A stretch of DNA of 5,801 nt. It comes from an uncultured Clostridia bacterium. GTDB taxonomy: Bacteria > Bacillota > Clostridia > Oscillospirales > Oscillospiraceae. The stretch is taken from the NCBI GenBank assembly GCA_946006895.1, contig CAMFZO010000101.1, positions 1 to 5,801 on the forward strand, written 5' to 3'. Positions within the stretch are counted from its first letter, which is position 1. Each line of letters starts with the position of its first letter. The position numbers and the translations under genes were made by a program. Under the pieces are notes generated by a model. That model ran no database searches. It was not told the origin of the DNA and worked only from the letters and a program-made list of their open reading frames with translations. This document shows positions 5,140 to 5,801 of the stretch, one piece after another.

Positions 5140-5240
5140 CCGTAGGGCGCGCCGTGCAGAGCTGCCTGCTATATACAAGCCTGCTTGCCTGTCCTGTCTG
5201 CCGCTTTACGGCGGCACGCCGGGGTCGGCGTGCCCTACGG
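5140..5240. repeat. 101-bp terminal inverted-repeat element (MITE/REP-like)
   Basis: CCGTAGGGCGCGCCG (5140-5154) is inverted as CGGCGTGCCCTACGG (5226-5240), with one mismatch in 15 bp. Inside the right half, GGCACGCC (5213-5220) and GGCGTGCC (5227-5234) form a perfect 8-bp hairpin. CCGTAGGG...CCCTACGG ends are, as I recall, common on dispersed intergenic repeats of gut clostridia. There is no coding capacity, and no clear target-site duplication borders the ends. It could be a miniature transposable element or a REP-type hairpin. Copy number cannot be judged from one window. Confidence 0.6.
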
Positions 5241-5256
5241 ACAGCCGCAGATCATA

Positions 5257-5493
5257 CTATGCCTTGCTCTCCCCTGTCACGCTGTTTTTCTGAGCAAGAT
5301 ATTTCTGCTCCAGGGCGTTCCAGCGCAGGTCCAGCGCCTGACAGGTCTGCAGCGCGGTTTTCATCTTCTCAGAGTCATAGGCCGCTCCGCTTTCTGCCAG
5401 GCGTTTCAGCTCTGCCCGGGCCGTGTCCAGTTCCTCTCCCAGCCTGGCAAGCTGCACGGCGGTCAATACCAGCTCAGTTTTTCTATTTCTCAT
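5257..5493 (-). CDS. Small helical protein, possibly Spo0E-like
   Basis: The 78-residue product is charged, almost entirely helix-forming, without signal peptide or membrane segment. Two helices are suggested: about 7-34 (ELVLTAVQLARLGEELDTAR onward) and about 39-68 (YDSEKMKTALQTCQALDLRW onward to YL), joined by ESGAA. The layout LxxxRxELxxLxxxG ... QxLDxxxxxxxxxYL loosely resembles Spo0E-family aspartyl-phosphatases, small two-helix proteins that dephosphorylate Spo0A in spore-formers; the usual SQELD core appears here as CQALD. Codon use is GC3-rich like the neighbours, which supports a real gene. The ATG at 5493 is preceded by AAAGGA at about 10 nt. It stands alone, convergent with the lipoprotein operon, and ends next to the inverted-repeat element. 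A generic coiled-coil protein of unknown role is an equally fair reading. Confidence 0.55.
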   Translation of the reverse strand: MRNRKTELVLTAVQLARLGEELDTARAELKRLAESGAAYDSEKMKTALQTCQALDLRWNALEQKYLAQKNSVTGESKA

Positions 5494-5801
5494 ATCTCTT
5501 ATTTCCTTTACGTTATATAATTGCGGTAGTTTTAGGCCACGCTGATGAAATAACGGATCGAATACAACAAAGGGTTAGATTTCAGCCGCGCCCATGCCTC
5601 CCTTGTATAAAGGGAGCCTTGGCTGCCCACACGATTTCGTGGTCATACAAACAACTAAAGATTCGTCCAACAGGCCAGTCTTTCAAGTGAACTGCCCGGG
5701 TAGCCGGACCTGCAGATTCCATTGGGTCATGTTGGGCGGCTGATCGCCCCTGCAGGCATGATTCATTATTAAAATATGAATCCCCTGAATTTATTAATGA
5801 T
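5494..5801. other. Gene-free right end with short hairpins
   Basis: I find no credible gene, tRNA or consensus promoter here. An AT-rich stretch just upstream of the small minus-strand gene (TATATAAC on that strand, about 5510-5520) could hold its -10 box but lacks a good -35. Three hairpins are visible: CTCCCTT/AAGGGAG (5598-5604 with 5610-5616), CACG/CGTG (5630-5633 with 5638-5641), and a nested structure at 5709-5756. The last 40 bases are AT-rich. Confidence 0.6.
5709..5756. repeat. Nested inverted repeat (two-stem hairpin)
   Basis: The outer arms CCTGCAG (5709-5715) and CTGCAGG (5750-5756) enclose an inner hairpin GGGCG/CGCCC (5734-5738 with 5745-5749, loop GCTGAT). The inner and outer right arms abut directly. 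No U tract follows on either strand, so it is not an ordinary terminator. It may belong to an RNA element or a repeat that continues beyond the window. Confidence 0.45.

Noticed and set aside
5163..5180. Six codons translating to CLLYTS, the usual translation of the reverse Tn5 mosaic end
   Set aside because: The DNA uses different codons throughout most of the site and matches the 19-bp mosaic end at only 12 of 19 positions, so it is a coincidence and not a second adapter.
5121..5690. Plus-strand open frame of 189 codons over the right end
   Set aside because: It runs through the inverted-repeat element and antisense to the small minus-strand gene, with Cys/Arg/Pro/Ser-rich content and no ribosome binding site.
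5688..5801. TGAACTGCCC at 5688 as the left end of an IS3-type insertion sequence
   Set aside because: The resemblance is short and from memory; no transposase frame, matching inverted end or target duplication is within the window.

Overview
The window looks like one end of a shotgun or metagenomic contig from a GC-rich Gram-positive anaerobe, most likely a gut-type clostridium (Oscillospiraceae/Lachnospiraceae-like). The reasons are: two lipoproteins with classic lipoboxes, strong GGAGG-type ribosome binding sites, AT-rich promoters between GC3-rich genes, and a gene set (VTC-domain protein, DUF4956 membrane protein, Cthe_2159-like beta-helix lipoprotein) known from Clostridia. No 16S or other marker gene is present, so the taxonomy is an inference. 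The first 46 bases are not biological: they carry the Nextera/Tn5 transposase adapter.

Left part (47-1486), minus strand: a sugar ABC transporter operon. A consensus sigma-70 type promoter (TTGACA-17-TATAAT) bracketed by two identical 13-bp sites drives a sugar-binding lipoprotein (RbsB/Peripla_BP_4 type). After an intergenic hairpin comes the first 28 codons of an RbsA/MglA-type ATPase, which starts at TTG and is cut off exactly at the adapter. The permease gene(s) would lie beyond the contig end.

Middle part (1790-5115), plus strand, divergent from the transporter: a tight three-gene operon. It encodes a VTC (polyphosphate polymerase-like) protein, a four-helix DUF4956 membrane protein, and a large secreted beta-helix lipoprotein of the carbohydrate-binding Cthe_2159 type. 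It closes with a strong intrinsic terminator. The DUF4956 gene has a one-base frame break near its 5' end. Its best ribosome binding site and start lie in a different frame from the rest of the gene, and an ATGA stop/start overlap could rescue translation. The cassette suggests a cell-envelope system linking an anionic-polymer enzyme in the cytosol, a membrane partner and a surface polysaccharide-binding protein, but its function is not established.

Right part (5116-5801): a 101-bp inverted-repeat element of miniature-transposon or REP type, a small minus-strand gene for a helical protein loosely resembling Spo0E-type phosphatases, and about 300 bases of gene-free sequence with several short hairpins.
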